Shown here: positions 54,646 to 63,641 of the stretch, in pieces
Numbering within the stretch: position 1 is the stretch's first letter
Layout of the letters: each line of letters starts with the position of its first letter
NCBI GenBank assembly: GCA_002416505.1
Contig: DIAM01000021.1
Location: 491,118-555,117 of the forward strand
Reading direction: 5' to 3'
From: Gammaproteobacteria bacterium UBA5078
Lineage (GTDB): Bacteria; Pseudomonadota; Gammaproteobacteria; Pseudomonadales; Pseudohongiellaceae
Length of the DNA: 64,000 bases
The notes under the pieces: generated by a model
What the model saw: only the letters and a program-made list of their open reading frames with translations
Databases searched by the model: none
What the model was told of the DNA's origin: nothing
Program-made: the position numbers and the translations under genes

Positions 54646-55953
54646 TTAGAAGCTCACACTTATGCCCAGCTCGAGGGTGCTATCTAGGCTATCGAACAGC
54701 TCTATATTGCTGCTCTGGTTCTGATGGTAGGCATTCACGACGAAGGCCATATTTGTGTAGACCGATTGGCGGTATTGCATAAGCACAAAGCTGCGTTTTA
54801 GCCAGCGCTGCGCGCCGTCGGCCAATAGCGCGCTATAGCCTGCCGTGTCGCGAAACTCGGTGTGGTTGAGCTGACTAGTGAGCACGCCCTTGAGGACTGG
54901 GTATTGCCACTGCAGATTGAGCTGCCAGCCGTTGCGGTCCGCGCCGGGCCGGCCCGAATCGAAGGCGGAGTTGTTCAGCAGGCTCAGCTCGAGACCGACG
55001 ACGCTGGGCTTGCCCGCGAGCTCGGCCGAACAGTCTAGGCCGGCACCCAGCTTACTCTCGATAGAGTTCAGGCTGCTCTGGTCCTTATAGTTCTGATACT
55101 GCGTGGCCAGGCCATAGCTTTGAGTACAGGCCCCGTTGAGCTTGTGGCGGTAGCGCACATTGCCCTCGAGGGCCGAATACAGGGCATTACCCCCGAAGAA
55201 CAAATGGCTCATCGCCGCCCCCACCTGCCAGGCGTGGTCCCGTTTCGGCCTTAAGTAACTGTAGCGAGACTCGACTTGAATGAGGTCCGAACCGGTGTCC
55301 TCGCTCACTCTACCGCGCATCTCGGCGCTGACACTGTGCTGGTGGTCCGCCGCTAACTGCCGGAACTGTCCGCCTAGGCGGAGATTCAGGTAGGGGCCGC
55401 TGATCGGCTGGTATTCCGGATTCAGGGTCAGGATTACGGGCTCGCCGGACAGCGTGAGGGTGATCTGGCTTGGGTCCGGTGCGCCATTGAGATTATTGTC
55501 ATAGCCTGCCAGTACGTCCGCCCCGAAGCTATGTTGACGCGTCTGCGCGCGCCATTGCCGTTCGCGCTGCTCTAGGATGTTATGGATGTTCTCGGGTAGA
55601 TCCTTGCGCGCCCTTAGCTGCCTATTCAAGTCCAAGGCCGAGAAGAGCTGGCCGCGCAGATACAGGGCCTGGGCGTAGTCGATGAGAGCCGCGCCGTTAT
55701 TCGCGTCCAACATCAAGGCTCGCTCGAGGAGATCCAAAGACTCCGCCAAGTCACCGGTCTCCATGACCACCGCGCCGTATAGCGCGAAATATTCGGAACT
55801 TAGCAGACACTCACTCATCAACGGCGCTAGTGCGTACTCCAACGCGGCTTGCGATTCGGCATCCTCTCCGTATTGATAGAACGACGCTAAGTCGGGGCAG
55901 GCCTGGGCGGACAGGGGCAGCAATAGGCTAATAGAGAGGAGTGACCAGCGCAT
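54646..55953 (-). CDS. TPR plus outer-membrane beta-barrel protein (Slam-like architecture)
   Basis: 435 residues from ATG 55953: signal peptide (MRWSLLSISLLLPLSAQA), tetratricopeptide-like helical repeats at about 30-140 (ESLDLLERALMLDANNGAALIDYAQALYLRG), then an amphipathic beta domain from about 150 with alternating polar/hydrophobic strands, ending in Phe (LELGISVSF), the mark of an outer-membrane barrel. This is the layout of Slam proteins, which move TbpB-like lipoproteins to the surface. No search was possible, and a general outer-membrane exporter or capsule-type porin is the alternative. ATG 56013 is a less likely start. It is last gene of the fecR-cyclase operon. Confidence 0.68.
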   Translation of the reverse strand: MRWSLLSISLLLPLSAQACPDLASFYQYGEDAESQAALEYALAPLMSECLLSSEYFALYGAVVMETGDLAESLDLLERALMLDANNGAALIDYAQALYLRGQLFSALDLNRQLRARKDLPENIHNILEQRERQWRAQTRQHSFGADVLAGYDNNLNGAPDPSQITLTLSGEPVILTLNPEYQPISGPYLNLRLGGQFRQLAADHQHSVSAEMRGRVSEDTGSDLIQVESRYSYLRPKRDHAWQVGAAMSHLFFGGNALYSALEGNVRYRHKLNGACTQSYGLATQYQNYKDQSSLNSIESKLGAGLDCSAELAGKPSVVGLELSLLNNSAFDSGRPGADRNGWQLNLQWQYPVLKGVLTSQLNHTEFRDTAGYSALLADGAQRWLKRSFVLMQYRQSVYTNMAFVVNAYHQNQSSNIELFDSLDSTLELGISVSF

Positions 55954-56104
55954 AGACTCTTTGGATCCGGCAAGGCGACAGACATAGCGGAGCGTATGTC
56001 GTTTAGAAAGCATGCGGGCAATTATCAATAAACATGGCGACACAAGCAATAAGAAACATGCCCCCAATTCGGCGGGACAACTAAAGGAGGAATCAAGGGC
56101 TAGC

Positions 56105-58102
56105 TCAGCGGCGTCCACCGGAGACGACGGTTAGGGAAACCGGGTCGGACTTGCCGCGACGAGTCGGTGAATCGACCAGCGGCGGACTGAATAGCACGTG
56201 GGGGGTGCGCAGGCCGGCGAGCAGATAGCTGCCCTGTGACTCGAGCCTCTGCTCACTCAACTGCCGCGCGGCGCACTCGCCTATCAGGATGGGCAGCGCT
56301 AATTCTGTGGTCATCTCCTGGATGCGCAGCGTAATCGTCACGGTATCGCCCAACAGCGTATGGGTACGGCGCTGCGCGGGACCGATGGAACCGATAAGGA
56401 CAGAGCCCTGCTCGATGCCAATGCCCAAGGCCAGAGGCTCTAGGCCTTGCGGGGGGTGCTGGGGCAGCATGTCGCGGTCGATAGAGGCCTGCATCTGCTC
56501 CGCGGCATGCAGGGCCTGCAGCGCAGCCTCACTGTCGCGGCCATCCCAGATGGCGAGCAGGCTGTCGCCCTTGAACTCGTGAATGCGGCCTCCGTGTTGT
56601 TCCACGATCTCCGCGGCGCGCACGAAGAAGTAATGCAGTAGTGCGGCGGACTCCTCCGGGGGCCTAGCCTCCGAGAATGCAGAGAAATTACGCAGGTCCG
56701 CACTGAGCAGCGTCACCTGGGCGCGGCGTGCGTTGACACTAGAGCTGGGCAGGCTATAGGCGATCTCCTTGGCGACGTCGCTCGGGAGATAGGCATTTAA
56801 GTTGCCGAATACACGGCTACGCTCGCCGCGCACGCGTGCCTGTTCGAGCAGCATCAAGGCGCTGGCGGCGAGCACGCTGTAGAGAACTGGGCTTAACCAG
56901 CCAAGCCAGATGTTGTTAGAAGCTAATAATTCGATATGCAGCGTTATGGCCGCGACGGGCAATAACAGGCCCGCAATAGGCAGGCCGTAGCTGGAGAAAC
57001 GCTCGCGCGCACCGGCGATCGCAAACAGAATGGCGGCACTCAATATGCTGAGCAGCATCATGAACAGCGCCGCGCCACTAGGCGTATAGGGCACATTGGT
57101 GTCTAGCAGGCTGCCCAAGATACGGGCCTGCACCTCGACCCCCGGCGTGGCACCACTATAAGGAGTCGGCACGATATCGCCGATCCCGAAGGCAGTTGCG
57201 CCCACTAGCACCCAGCCGTTGTCGAGCATCGCGGGATCGAAGTCGCCATTGAGGACGTCCGCGGCGGAGATGGCCCTATAGGTCTCGGGCAGATTGCGGT
57301 AGGAGATGCGCATATTGCCCTGCGCGTCCAAGGGGATGCGCAGGCCTGGATAGGAGTCCAGCTGCAGCATCTGCGCAGGCGCAAACAAGGAATCTCCAGC
57401 GGTGACGCTGGCGCCCCAGACTTGCGTACTCAGCGCCTGCAAAAATGCGCTGATGGGTAAGGCGGGATAGGCATTGCCGTCGACGCAGATGAGCGCCGGC
57501 ATCTTGCGTATCGCGCCATCGGCGGACACTATCGGGGTGATATGCCCCTTAGCAATGGAGGCGAAAGAAGCATTATTGGCGATGTAATTAGAGGTGTTGG
57601 CCAGGCCAGCGGAGCAGCTCACGCCGGAGACGGCATGACTCAGCACGCCGGTTCGGAGCGTCTGCTCGGAGTCGAGCACCGGCACCTGGGCCAGAGCCGC
57701 GCCACGGGAGGCCTGTAGAGCCAGTGCCAGGGCATCGTCGCCCTGTGCCGCCTCGGGGAATACGATATCGTGAAGCTGTAGCTGGACGCCGGCATCGTTC
57801 AGCGCCGTGACCAGGCGCGCCATGGTGTCGCGCGGCCAGGGCCAATTACCTTCCTGGGCGATACTCTTCTCGTCGATCGCGACGATGCTGATGCGCCGCT
57901 CTAATGCCGCCTCTGCATTCAGCGTCCAGCCAAGCGCCCCAACGCTCTCCTCGAGCGTATCTAGACTGTCCTCGAACACGGTCACGATCGATGCCGTCAA
58001 CAGCCCTGCGAACGCCAATAATATGAGGCGCGCGCCGTAGGGCACCAGGCGCAGGAGGAAGGCCAGCGCGTGCTTGAAGGGATTGATGTGACCGAGGGCG
58101 TT
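56105..58102 (-). CDS. CHASE2-domain membrane nucleotide cyclase with altered active site
   Basis: 665 residues from ATG 58102, six bases after the FecR stop. One N-terminal membrane helix (about 24-43), an extracytoplasmic CHASE2 sensor (about 55-335; EEGNWPWPRD-type motif, GATAFGIGD), three membrane helices (about 345-425) and a class III cyclase domain (465-640). Metal residues Asp469 (SADLRNF) and Asp513 (FKGDS) and transition-state Arg593 are present. The purine-selecting Lys is Glu509, the Asp is Thr580, and the ribose Asn is Thr589. So it is not a standard adenylate cyclase: it may make another cyclic nucleotide or be inactive. It is encoded between the FecR and barrel proteins. Confidence 0.85.
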   Translation of the reverse strand, partial: NALGHINPFKHALAFLLRLVPYGARLILLAFAGLLTASIVTVFEDSLDTLEESVGALGWTLNAEAALERRISIVAIDEKSIAQEGNWPWPRDTMARLVTALNDAGVQLQLHDIVFPEAAQGDDALALALQASRGAALAQVPVLDSEQTLRTGVLSHAVSGVSCSAGLANTSNYIANNASFASIAKGHITPIVSADGAIRKMPALICVDGNAYPALPISAFLQALSTQVWGASVTAGDSLFAPAQMLQLDSYPGLRIPLDAQGNMRISYRNLPETYRAISAADVLNGDFDPAMLDNGWVLVGATAFGIGDIVPTPYSGATPGVEVQARILGSLLDTNVPYTPSGAALFMMLLSILSAAILFAIAGARERFSSYGLPIAGLLLPVAAITLHIELLASNNIWLGWLSPVLYSVLAASALMLLEQARVRGERSRVFGNLNAYLPSDVAKEIAYSLPSSSVNARRAQVTLLSADLRNFSAFSEARPPEESAALLHYFFVRAAEIVEQHGGRIHEFKGDSLLAIWDGRDSEAALQALHAAEQMQASIDRDMLPQHPPQGLEPLALGIGIEQGSVLIGSIGPAQRRTHTLLGDTVTITLRIQEMTTELALPILIGECAARQLSEQRLESQGSYLLAGLRTPHVLFSPPLVDSPTRRGKSDPVSLTVVSGGRR

Positions 58103-58107
58103 CATGA

Positions 58108-59496
58108 CTATGGCGCGCCCCACAGAGTAATGCCGTCCACTTTAGCGTCGCCACCGAGAGCCTTCTCGAAGAAGTAACCGGCCTCCTTGCCATCCAAACT
58201 AACGGCACCCTTCACGCTCTGCATGTCCGTATTGCTATAGAAGAAACCACCATCGTCATACTTGCCCGAGGCAGATAGATCGACCCTGCCAGAGGCTAAA
58301 GAGCTCAAGCCAAGCTGTGTCGTGAAGCTCTTCGCATTGAAGTCGACCGACAGGGAGCCGCTATTGACCTGCATCGCCATCACCCCTGAGGCGGAATGAT
58401 AGAACGCCTGGGCGCTGCTAAGGGCGAAGCTCACCACTGTCAAATCTGGCTTCACAAGCGTGCTGCCTTTGCTGTCCCTGAAGAGCACATAGCCTCCACC
58501 GCCCACAGTCACATCGCGACCGCCATTTGCGATGTTATACGCTAGGCTAATGCGTTCTTGGGAACCCTGGCCGTCGTTACCACGCCAGCGCCCCCAAACG
58601 AGATTGTTGGCAACGAGGCTGCTCGACGCTTGCGCGGAACTTGGAGTGAAGTCGACCAGCACAGGAGGCTTAGGCGCCACGATCACCGGAGGACGCGAGG
58701 CGACATTGCTCGCGACCTCGGCCACGCGGCGCGAGGTGACACTCTCCAAATAGAGCTCTGTGCCCGCGGTCTTGTCTTCCGCACGCGTATCGGCCTCAGT
58801 GTTCGCGACGGCGACCTCTTCGGTAGTAAGCACTCCGCGCTCATCTGTAGCGGGCACGAGGCGCGGCAGAGGCGTACCACCATCGACCTGCACCATCTGC
58901 AGTGAATCCTGAGAGAGTTCCACGGCATTCGCCGCACAGGGACCGAAGCTGGAGGCCAAACAATCCATTGAGAACGGTGCCATCACGATGGCGCCTTCCT
59001 TGACCAACGCACGCACCGACTGACCGGAGGCGCTCACGACGAAGTCGGTGCCGCGCACGCCAATCGCCGCCACAGGAGTATTCAGGCGGAAACGGTCACG
59101 GGCCGCGTGCGCCCCATCGCCGGAAATAGCTCGCGTGACTCCCTCGAGGAGGTTTAGCTTGATCGAGGAGTCTTCTGGGCTAGCTTTGTCGAAGTCGTAG
59201 CGCTGAATCTCCAAGCTGCTATCGGGACGCACGCTGACCAAGGCGTCGTCGATGAAACGAATATGGACGTGGCCATTGGATTCGGTGATCACCCGATCGC
59301 TGACCTTGATGGTAGTGCCGGCACGAATCGGTGTGCGCTTATCGCCCGACTCGAGGTAGGCCTTGCCGAGCACGAGGCCCACTTCGCCAACAATGGCGTC
59401 GGCTCCCGCATGCGCCGACATCATCGTTAGAAGCAACGGCAACAACGCGAACCGCATCGCAAAGCGTTTTCCTATAGTTGCTAGTCTAGTTTTCAT
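58108..59496 (-). CDS. FecR-domain protein with TbpB-like C-terminal barrel
   Basis: 462 residues with a signal peptide (to about 31) and no lipobox. A FecR domain (about 34-205) has the diagnostic TPVAAIGVRGTDF (140-152), and Cys179/Cys187 could pair. After a Pro-rich linker, residues 295-462 show LVWGRWRG, then strands SLSVDFNAKSFTTQLGL, GRVDLSASGKYDDGGFFYS, VKGAVSLDGKEAGYFFEK, GGDAKVDGITLWG. This matches the transferrin-binding-protein-B-like barrel pattern of surface proteins exported by Slam systems. A periplasmic/surface sensor or cargo is inferred. The first gene of its operon, driven from the Crp-type promoter. Confidence 0.8.
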   Translation of the reverse strand: MKTRLATIGKRFAMRFALLPLLLTMMSAHAGADAIVGEVGLVLGKAYLESGDKRTPIRAGTTIKVSDRVITESNGHVHIRFIDDALVSVRPDSSLEIQRYDFDKASPEDSSIKLNLLEGVTRAISGDGAHAARDRFRLNTPVAAIGVRGTDFVVSASGQSVRALVKEGAIVMAPFSMDCLASSFGPCAANAVELSQDSLQMVQVDGGTPLPRLVPATDERGVLTTEEVAVANTEADTRAEDKTAGTELYLESVTSRRVAEVASNVASRPPVIVAPKPPVLVDFTPSSAQASSSLVANNLVWGRWRGNDGQGSQERISLAYNIANGGRDVTVGGGGYVLFRDSKGSTLVKPDLTVVSFALSSAQAFYHSASGVMAMQVNSGSLSVDFNAKSFTTQLGLSSLASGRVDLSASGKYDDGGFFYSNTDMQSVKGAVSLDGKEAGYFFEKALGGDAKVDGITLWGAP

Positions 59497-59560
59497 ATTC
59501 TCTTCCCCGCTAGGGAGTGAGGTTCAGCTAAGGCATAGCTGACCTAGATTGACTATAGAC

Positions 59561-59603
59561 AAGATAGCGCAGGCTAAATCAAACTCGGGTGATTACAGTC
59601 ACA
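59561..59603 (-). promoter_or_regulatory. Crp-type operator between fecR and the Crp/Fnr-family gene
   Basis: GGTGATTACAGTCACA at 59588-59603 differs little from the slp operator and shares TACAGTCACAC with it. On the minus strand TATCTT (59566-59561) follows after exactly 21 bases, a class II layout for the fecR operon. For the regulator gene on the plus strand, TATAAT at 59646-59651 lies where a class I promoter would put it, with the operator centre near -62. Confidence 0.72.
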
Positions 59604-59649
59604 CGGCGCGTAAGTACTGGCGTTTGCTATTCGCCTTCAAGCTTCTATA

Positions 59650-60393
59650 ATGCCCGAGCATCGCCGCAACCAGCCACTAGGGATAGAACACAACGTGGTA
59701 AGCCCAGAGCTGCTAAGCACTTTTCCCATCTTGAAACCTCTGCCTCATGAGATTCTGAGCCAACTCGCGGCGCTGTCGAGCCTGCGCAAGTTCGCCCGGC
59801 GCGGCATCGTCTTGAACGCCGGCGTGCATGAAGAGGCGGTATGCTTCCTGTTCGAGGGTCGCCTACAGGGCGTCGATTTTACCATCGATGGGCGCGAGGT
59901 GGGGCTCTATTTTGTCGAGCCGGGGGACTTCTGCGGCGACCTGGGTCTATTCGACCATGGCACCCAGCCCGAGTATGTCATCGCCCTGACCGCCGCGGTG
60001 ACCGTGTTTATCCCGATGGATAGCCTGCGCGAGGTGATGCTGAGACAGCCGGAGATATTCAAGGTGCTCGGGCAACGCCTAGCCGCGCGCCTTAGGCAGA
60101 TGACGCGGCAGCGCTCCCTATTGGGCCTGCCCAACATCGGCCAGCGGGTCTGCTGCCAGCTGTGGATGCTGCTGGGGGCGGGCGAGAGGGGCGGGCGCAG
60201 CGCCACGCAGATCAATAACCCGCCCACCCATATGGAGATCGCGATCATGCTGAACCTGAGCCGGGAGACCGTGACAAGGGTGTTCCAGACCCTGCAGGCG
60301 CGGCAGATCGTCAAGCGCGACGGGCCGGCCTGCCTGCTGATCACCGACCCCGACACGCTTCAGGCGCTGGCCGAGGGCGCACAGGAGCTCTAG
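59650..60393 (+). CDS. Crp/Fnr-family transcriptional regulator
   Basis: 247 residues. A cyclic-nucleotide-binding-type beta roll (about 25-125; VEPGDFCGDLGLFDHG) is followed by a dimer helix and a winged helix (about 160-235). The recognition helix reads SRETVTR (204-210), keeping the Arg-Glu...Arg that Crp uses to read TGTGA. In the sensor pocket Crp's Arg82-Ser83 are Pro107-Glu108 and Glu72 is Asp97, so cAMP binding is doubtful. No Fe-S Cys of the Fnr type. ATG 59650 overlaps a TATAAT. GTG 59695 is an alternative start that would free this promoter. It stands upstream of the type I secretion genes. Confidence 0.88.
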   Translation: MPEHRRNQPLGIEHNVVSPELLSTFPILKPLPHEILSQLAALSSLRKFARRGIVLNAGVHEEAVCFLFEGRLQGVDFTIDGREVGLYFVEPGDFCGDLGLFDHGTQPEYVIALTAAVTVFIPMDSLREVMLRQPEIFKVLGQRLAARLRQMTRQRSLLGLPNIGQRVCCQLWMLLGAGERGGRSATQINNPPTHMEIAIMLNLSRETVTRVFQTLQARQIVKRDGPACLLITDPDTLQALAEGAQEL

Positions 60394-60520
60394 TGGTCTA
60401 ACGCAGCGGGCCGCTAGAGTGTACAATCGCGCCCCTATGGTGCTAATTACTTGAAAAGGCTCGGCCCGAGCCCCATTTAGCAGAACTCTTTACTCGAAAC
60501 GCAATCATGAAGAAGCCGCA

Positions 60521-62239
60521 ATGAAAGATCCTAAGAACAACGTCCGCTACAAAGAGCTCTTCGAGGCTTTTAAGACGGTACGCCATTACTTCATCTATGC
60601 GGGCATATTTAGCGCCGCTATCAACCTATTAATGTTGGTTCCGACCCTGTACATGCTGCAGGTCTATGATCGCGTTATGAGCAGTGGCAGCGTCTCAACC
60701 TTAGCGATGCTCACCATCATCATGGTATTCCTGATGGTGGCTACTGGCGGGTTCGAGTGGGTCCGTTCGAGAATCCTGATCAGTGCCGGCAATAAGATCG
60801 AGCAGGGGCTTCGCAACAGAGTTTTCGATGCCACCTTTAAGCAGGCCCTGTATTCGGGCGGCATGAGCAATCCATCACAACCCAATAACGATCTATCTCA
60901 ACTGCGCCAGTTCATGACCGGCAATGGTCTTTTTGCGTTATTCGATGCCCCTTGGTTCCCCATCTATGTCGCCGTAATGTTCATGTTCCACTTCTGGTTC
61001 GGCGTGGTCGCTATTATCGCGGGCATAGTCATGGTTATCTTGGCTTACGTTACGGAAAAGGTCACTACTACCAAACTTAAGGACGCCAACGCCGAGGCGA
61101 ACTGGGTCAATAATCAGATCGCCGGCAGCATCCGCAATGTAGAAGTCATCTCCGCGATGGGCATGATCGAGGATGTTCGCAGCCGCCAGCAAGTGCGAGC
61201 CAATAAGGTGCTGTTCCTGCAGACCGACGCGAGTCGCTGGGCTGGCTTACTTAGCACAACCTCCAAATCTTTTCGCGTAATCACGCAGTCTCTTATCTTA
61301 GGCTTGGGTGCTCTGTTAGCCCTTAAACAGGAAATATCGCCAGGTATGGTGATTGCTGGCTCATTACTCCTAGGCCGTGCCCTTGCGCCAATCGACATGC
61401 TGGTAGGGACTTGGAAGGGCTTCTCCGTGGCCCGCGCCCAGTACGAGCGGCTCGGGCAATTATTAGAGAATATTCCCGAGGACGCGGAGTCGATGTCGCT
61501 GCCAGACCCTAAGGGCAATCTGAGTGTAGAAGGGGTATACGTGACGCCGCCGGGCGCACGAGCACCCGTGGTCGCGGGCGTCGCCTTCGAGCTCGCCGCG
61601 GGCGAGGCCTTGGGCATCGTGGGGCCGAGCGCCTCGGGCAAGTCCTGCCTCGCCAGGGCCCTGCTGGGCATCTGGCCCACCGGGGGCGGCAAGGTCCGCC
61701 TCGACGGGGCCGACATCTTCGAGTGGGACCGCCGCGAACTAGGCCCCCACATCGGCTACCTGCCCCAAGACATCGAGCTATTCGACGGCACGATCTCCGA
61801 GAACATCTGCCGCTTCGGCGAGATCGACCCGGACAAGATCGTCGACGCCGCGCAGCTAGCCGGGGTACACGACCTCATCCTGCGCCTGCCCAATGGCTAT
61901 GACACGGTGATCGGCGGCAGCGGCGGCATCCTCTCCGGCGGGCAGCGTCAGCGCCTAGGCCTGGCACGCGCCGTGTATGGCTCTCCCAAGCTCATCGTCT
62001 TGGACGAGCCGAACTCCAACCTCGACGACCAGGGCGAGCGCGAGCTCGTCGCGGCGCTGCAACGCGTCAAAGAGCGCGCCTGCACCGTCATCGTGATCAC
62101 CCACCGCACTATGGTGTTGATGGGCATGGACAAGGTTCTGGTCATGAAGGACGGCGCCGCGGTCAGCTTCGGCCCCCGCGAACAGGTGCTGGCGAGCCTC
62201 ATGCAGAAACCCGAAATCCGCAAGGCCGCTCCCGGCTGA
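60521..62239 (+). CDS. Type I secretion ABC transporter (PrtD family)
   Basis: Inner-membrane permease/ATPase of 572 residues. N-terminal membrane domain with about six helices (from about 25 to 300; first INLLMLVPTLYMLQVYDRVM), then the nucleotide-binding domain: Walker A GPSASGKSCLA, signature LSGGQRQRLGLARA, Walker B LIVLDEPNSNLDD, switch His in VIVITHR. No C39-like peptidase domain, as in exporters of RTX proteins and S-layer proteins (PrtD, RsaD). It works with the next two genes and is the likely exporter of the protein at 51.7-54.3 kb. Confidence 0.93.
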   Translation: MKDPKNNVRYKELFEAFKTVRHYFIYAGIFSAAINLLMLVPTLYMLQVYDRVMSSGSVSTLAMLTIIMVFLMVATGGFEWVRSRILISAGNKIEQGLRNRVFDATFKQALYSGGMSNPSQPNNDLSQLRQFMTGNGLFALFDAPWFPIYVAVMFMFHFWFGVVAIIAGIVMVILAYVTEKVTTTKLKDANAEANWVNNQIAGSIRNVEVISAMGMIEDVRSRQQVRANKVLFLQTDASRWAGLLSTTSKSFRVITQSLILGLGALLALKQEISPGMVIAGSLLLGRALAPIDMLVGTWKGFSVARAQYERLGQLLENIPEDAESMSLPDPKGNLSVEGVYVTPPGARAPVVAGVAFELAAGEALGIVGPSASGKSCLARALLGIWPTGGGKVRLDGADIFEWDRRELGPHIGYLPQDIELFDGTISENICRFGEIDPDKIVDAAQLAGVHDLILRLPNGYDTVIGGSGGILSGGQRQRLGLARAVYGSPKLIVLDEPNSNLDDQGERELVAALQRVKERACTVIVITHRTMVLMGMDKVLVMKDGAAVSFGPREQVLASLMQKPEIRKAAPG

Positions 62240-62273
62240 AACAATCATTGCGATCGATACTAGGATAAAGAAC

Positions 62274-63641
62274 GTGACTGACAAACAGAACGATCAAGAC
62301 AACCTACCGGTACTCACAGGCAGCCGCCCCAGCAGGGCCGTGCGCGCCCCCGAGCCTTTCGAGGTGGACACGGGCATCGAGGCGCCGCGCAGGGCCGGTC
62401 TTATCATCGCCTTCCTGGTATTCGGCGTGTTCGGCGTGTGGGCCGCAACCGCACCGCTAGACGGCGCCGCCCACGCACAGGGTTCGGTTACCGTGCGCTC
62501 CTACAAGAAGACCATTCAGCATCTAGAGGGCGGCATGATCAGCCGGATCTATGTGCAGAACGGCGACTATGTCGAAGCTGGCGAGCCCTTACTTGAATTA
62601 GATAGCACGCAATCGCTCGCGCAGCTGGAGATCGCCACCGCGCAGCTCACCGCCGTTAGCGCTCTCGAGGCTCGCCTGCTCGCCGAGCGCGATGATTTAG
62701 AAGAGGTGCGTTTCCCCTCGACCCTCGATACCTCGAACGCAAACGTACGTTCCGAGATGGATGCGCAGCAATCGATATTCGCGGCCCGCAAGGCCTCCCG
62801 CGAGGGCAGCATCGCGGTGCTCGAGCAGCGCATCGAACAGCTACGTTCGCGAATAACGGGGCTGAAGGCAGTAAGAGAGAGCAAGGAGGAGCTCGCGGCC
62901 TCGTTTGGAGAAGAGCTGGCTGACACTCGAATCCTGCTGGAACAGGGCTTCTCCGACAAGCTACGCCTGCGCAATCTGGAGCGCAGCCACGCCACCTATA
63001 ACGGCGAGGCGGCGGAGATGCTCTCCAGTATTTCCTCGACGGAGATGCAGATAGGCGAGACCCAGCTGCAGATACTGCAGACCGAGAATGAATTCCGCTC
63101 AGAGGTCGTGGCCCAGCTCGGCGAGACACAGACGCGCCTGAAAGATCTGCGCGAGCGCGTGACGGCACTCACCGACATAGTCCAGCGCACCGTCATACGC
63201 GCACCCGAAGCGGGTATCGTGAACGGCATGCAGTATCACACCGAGGGCGGCGTGGTCGGGCCGGGTGCGCCAATTGCCGACGTAGTGCCACAGGGCGACG
63301 AGCTCATCATCGAGGCGCGCGTCTCCTTGATGGATATCGACAGGATACAAGCGGGCCAGGTCGCCACTGTTCGATTCTCGAGTTTCGGCAGCCGTACGCC
63401 AATCCTGTTTGGTACGGTGCTCAGTGTTTCCGCTGATGCCATGGCCGATCAGCAGACTGGCATGCCATTTTATTTGGCGCGCGTAACGGTGAACCCAGAG
63501 AGCATGGAGGCGCTCGGCGCGCTGACCCTCGTGCCGGGCATGCCCGCCGAGGTGCTAATCCTCTCGGGCGAAAGAACTTTCCTGCAGTACGTCATGAAAC
63601 CGTTTTCTAACGCGCTAGCGCGCAGCCTGCTCGAAGACTGA
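62274..63641 (+). CDS. Type I secretion membrane-fusion protein (HlyD/PrtE family)
   Basis: 455 residues from GTG 62274 with AGGA upstream. Short cytoplasmic N terminus, one membrane helix (AGLIIAFLVFGVFGVWAATA, about 41-60), HlyD-type lipoyl half-motif VRSYKKTIQHLEGGMI, a long coiled-coil hairpin (about 100-300), the second half VIRAPEAGIVNGMQYHTEGGVV, and the beta-barrel/C-terminal RTX-secretion signature (GMPAEVLILSGERTFLQY). Links the ABC protein to the outer-membrane channel. Confidence 0.94.
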   Translation: MTDKQNDQDNLPVLTGSRPSRAVRAPEPFEVDTGIEAPRRAGLIIAFLVFGVFGVWAATAPLDGAAHAQGSVTVRSYKKTIQHLEGGMISRIYVQNGDYVEAGEPLLELDSTQSLAQLEIATAQLTAVSALEARLLAERDDLEEVRFPSTLDTSNANVRSEMDAQQSIFAARKASREGSIAVLEQRIEQLRSRITGLKAVRESKEELAASFGEELADTRILLEQGFSDKLRLRNLERSHATYNGEAAEMLSSISSTEMQIGETQLQILQTENEFRSEVVAQLGETQTRLKDLRERVTALTDIVQRTVIRAPEAGIVNGMQYHTEGGVVGPGAPIADVVPQGDELIIEARVSLMDIDRIQAGQVATVRFSSFGSRTPILFGTVLSVSADAMADQQTGMPFYLARVTVNPESMEALGALTLVPGMPAEVLILSGERTFLQYVMKPFSNALARSLLED

